Shown piece by piece: positions 5,529 through 6,137 of a stretch of DNA of 6,137 nt (position 1 is its first letter; each line of letters opens with the position of its first letter). Source of the stretch: Burkholderiaceae bacterium (GTDB taxonomy: Bacteria; Pseudomonadota; Gammaproteobacteria; Burkholderiales; Burkholderiaceae); assembly GCA_023253905.1 (NCBI GenBank), contig JALREG010000270.1, positions 1 to 6,137 on the forward strand, given 5' to 3'. Position numbers and translations under genes: made by a program. The notes below the pieces were generated by a model, which saw only the letters and a list, made by a program, of their open reading frames with translations, did no database searches and was not told the origin of the DNA.

Positions 5529-6137
5529 ATGAATGCTGTTCCCAGTCAAACCCCGTACCCTCGCGACCTCCGCGGCTACGGCCGTAATCCCCCGCACGCG
5601 CGCTGGCCGGGTAACGCCCGTGTGGCCGTACAGTTCGTGCTCAACTATGAAGAGGGCGGCGAAAATTCCGTGCTTCACGGCGATGCCGGAAGCGAGCAGT
5701 TTCTGTCCGAAATGTTTAGCCCGGCCGCCTATCCGGCGCGCCACCTCAGCATGGAGGGCATCTACGAGTACGGCTCACGCGTGGGCGTATGGCGGATCTT
5801 GCGCGAGTTCGAGCGACGCGGTCTGCCGCTCACCGTGTTCGGCATCAGCATGGCGCTCGAGCGTTGTCCCGAGGTGACTGCAGCGTTTGTCGAACTGGGC
5901 CACGAGATCGCCTGTCATGGCTGGCGCTGGATTCACTACCAGAATGTGGACGAAGCGACCGAACGCGAGCACATGCGGATCGGCATGGACATCATCAGCC
6001 GACTGACGGGCTCGCGGCCGCTTGGCTGGTACACCGGTCGCGATAGCCCCAACACGCGACGACTGGTGGCCGACTACGGTGGCTTCGAATATGACAGCGA
6101 CTACTACGGCGACGACCTGCCATTCTGGATGCAGGTC
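5529..6137 (+). CDS. puuE: PuuE-type allantoinase / NodB-fold polysaccharide-deacetylase-like hydrolase, 3' truncated
   Basis: The frame is open from the ATG to the last base, giving 203 residues of a protein that is normally about 300-310 long. The family signature is strong: YPRDLRGYGRNPPHARWPG (10-28), VAVQFVLNYEEGGENS (32-47), SMEGIYEYGSRVGVWR (74-89), LPLTVFGISMAL (99-110), LGHEIACHGWRW (123-134), EREHM (145-149), PLGWYTGRDSPNTRRLV (164-180) and DDLPFW (195-200). This is the PuuE subgroup of NodB-fold hydrolases, described as metal-independent allantoinases that open the hydantoin ring in purine/ureide degradation. The usual NodB metal-binding Asp-Asp motif is replaced by NYEEGG, as expected for the subgroup. 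It lies 25 bp behind the dioxygenase gene, apparently in one operon. No other purine or ureide gene is visible, so the substrate may be another cyclic or linear amide. The family call is secure; the allantoinase activity is inferred. Confidence 0.9.
   Translation, partial: MNAVPSQTPYPRDLRGYGRNPPHARWPGNARVAVQFVLNYEEGGENSVLHGDAGSEQFLSEMFSPAAYPARHLSMEGIYEYGSRVGVWRILREFERRGLPLTVFGISMALERCPEVTAAFVELGHEIACHGWRWIHYQNVDEATEREHMRIGMDIISRLTGSRPLGWYTGRDSPNTRRLVADYGGFEYDSDYYGDDLPFWMQV

Noticed and set aside
5533..5877. 114-residue plus-strand open frame overlapping the start of the PuuE-like gene
   Set aside because: The frame starting at 5529 encodes the full PuuE signature; this overlapping frame is a shadow.

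Overview
The window is GC-rich bacterial DNA with tightly packed genes. It carries two unrelated Bug/TctC-family periplasmic binding proteins beside oxygenase genes. Large numbers of orphan Bug/TctC proteins are characteristic of Betaproteobacteria, above all Burkholderiales (Bordetella, Achromobacter, Cupriavidus, comamonads), so I infer a member of that group. No rRNA, tRNA or marker gene is present to confirm this.

Layout. At the left edge (1-540, +) lies the 3'-truncated view of a GDT1/TMEM165-type (UPF0016) membrane cation exporter, a housekeeping-type gene. It converges with the next gene over a 2-bp gap. From 3430 down to 543 (minus strand) runs a three-gene set: a Bug/TctC solute-binding protein, then the large (alpha) and small (beta) subunits of a Rieske ring-hydroxylating oxygenase of the terephthalate/salicylate/anthranilate type. 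From 3516 to the right edge (plus strand) runs a second three-gene set: another Bug/TctC protein, a TauD/TfdA-like Fe(II)/2-oxoglutarate dioxygenase, and the first 203 codons of a PuuE-type (cofactor-independent allantoinase / NodB-fold) amidohydrolase that runs off the window. An 85-bp divergent intergenic region (3431-3515) separates the two sets.

How the genes may work together (inference). Each arm starts with a periplasmic binding protein and continues with an oxygenase, so the locus looks like a bidirectional catabolic island for one or two organic acids or nitrogen-containing compounds. The minus arm would dihydroxylate or monohydroxylate an aromatic carboxylate. The plus arm would oxidise a substrate with the 2OG enzyme and hydrolyse a C-N bond, possibly in a ring, with the PuuE-like enzyme. 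No ferredoxin/reductase for the Rieske oxygenase, no TctA/TctB membrane component and no transcriptional regulator are within the window. They must lie outside it or be supplied in trans. No mobile element, CRISPR array, repeat array or RNA gene was seen.
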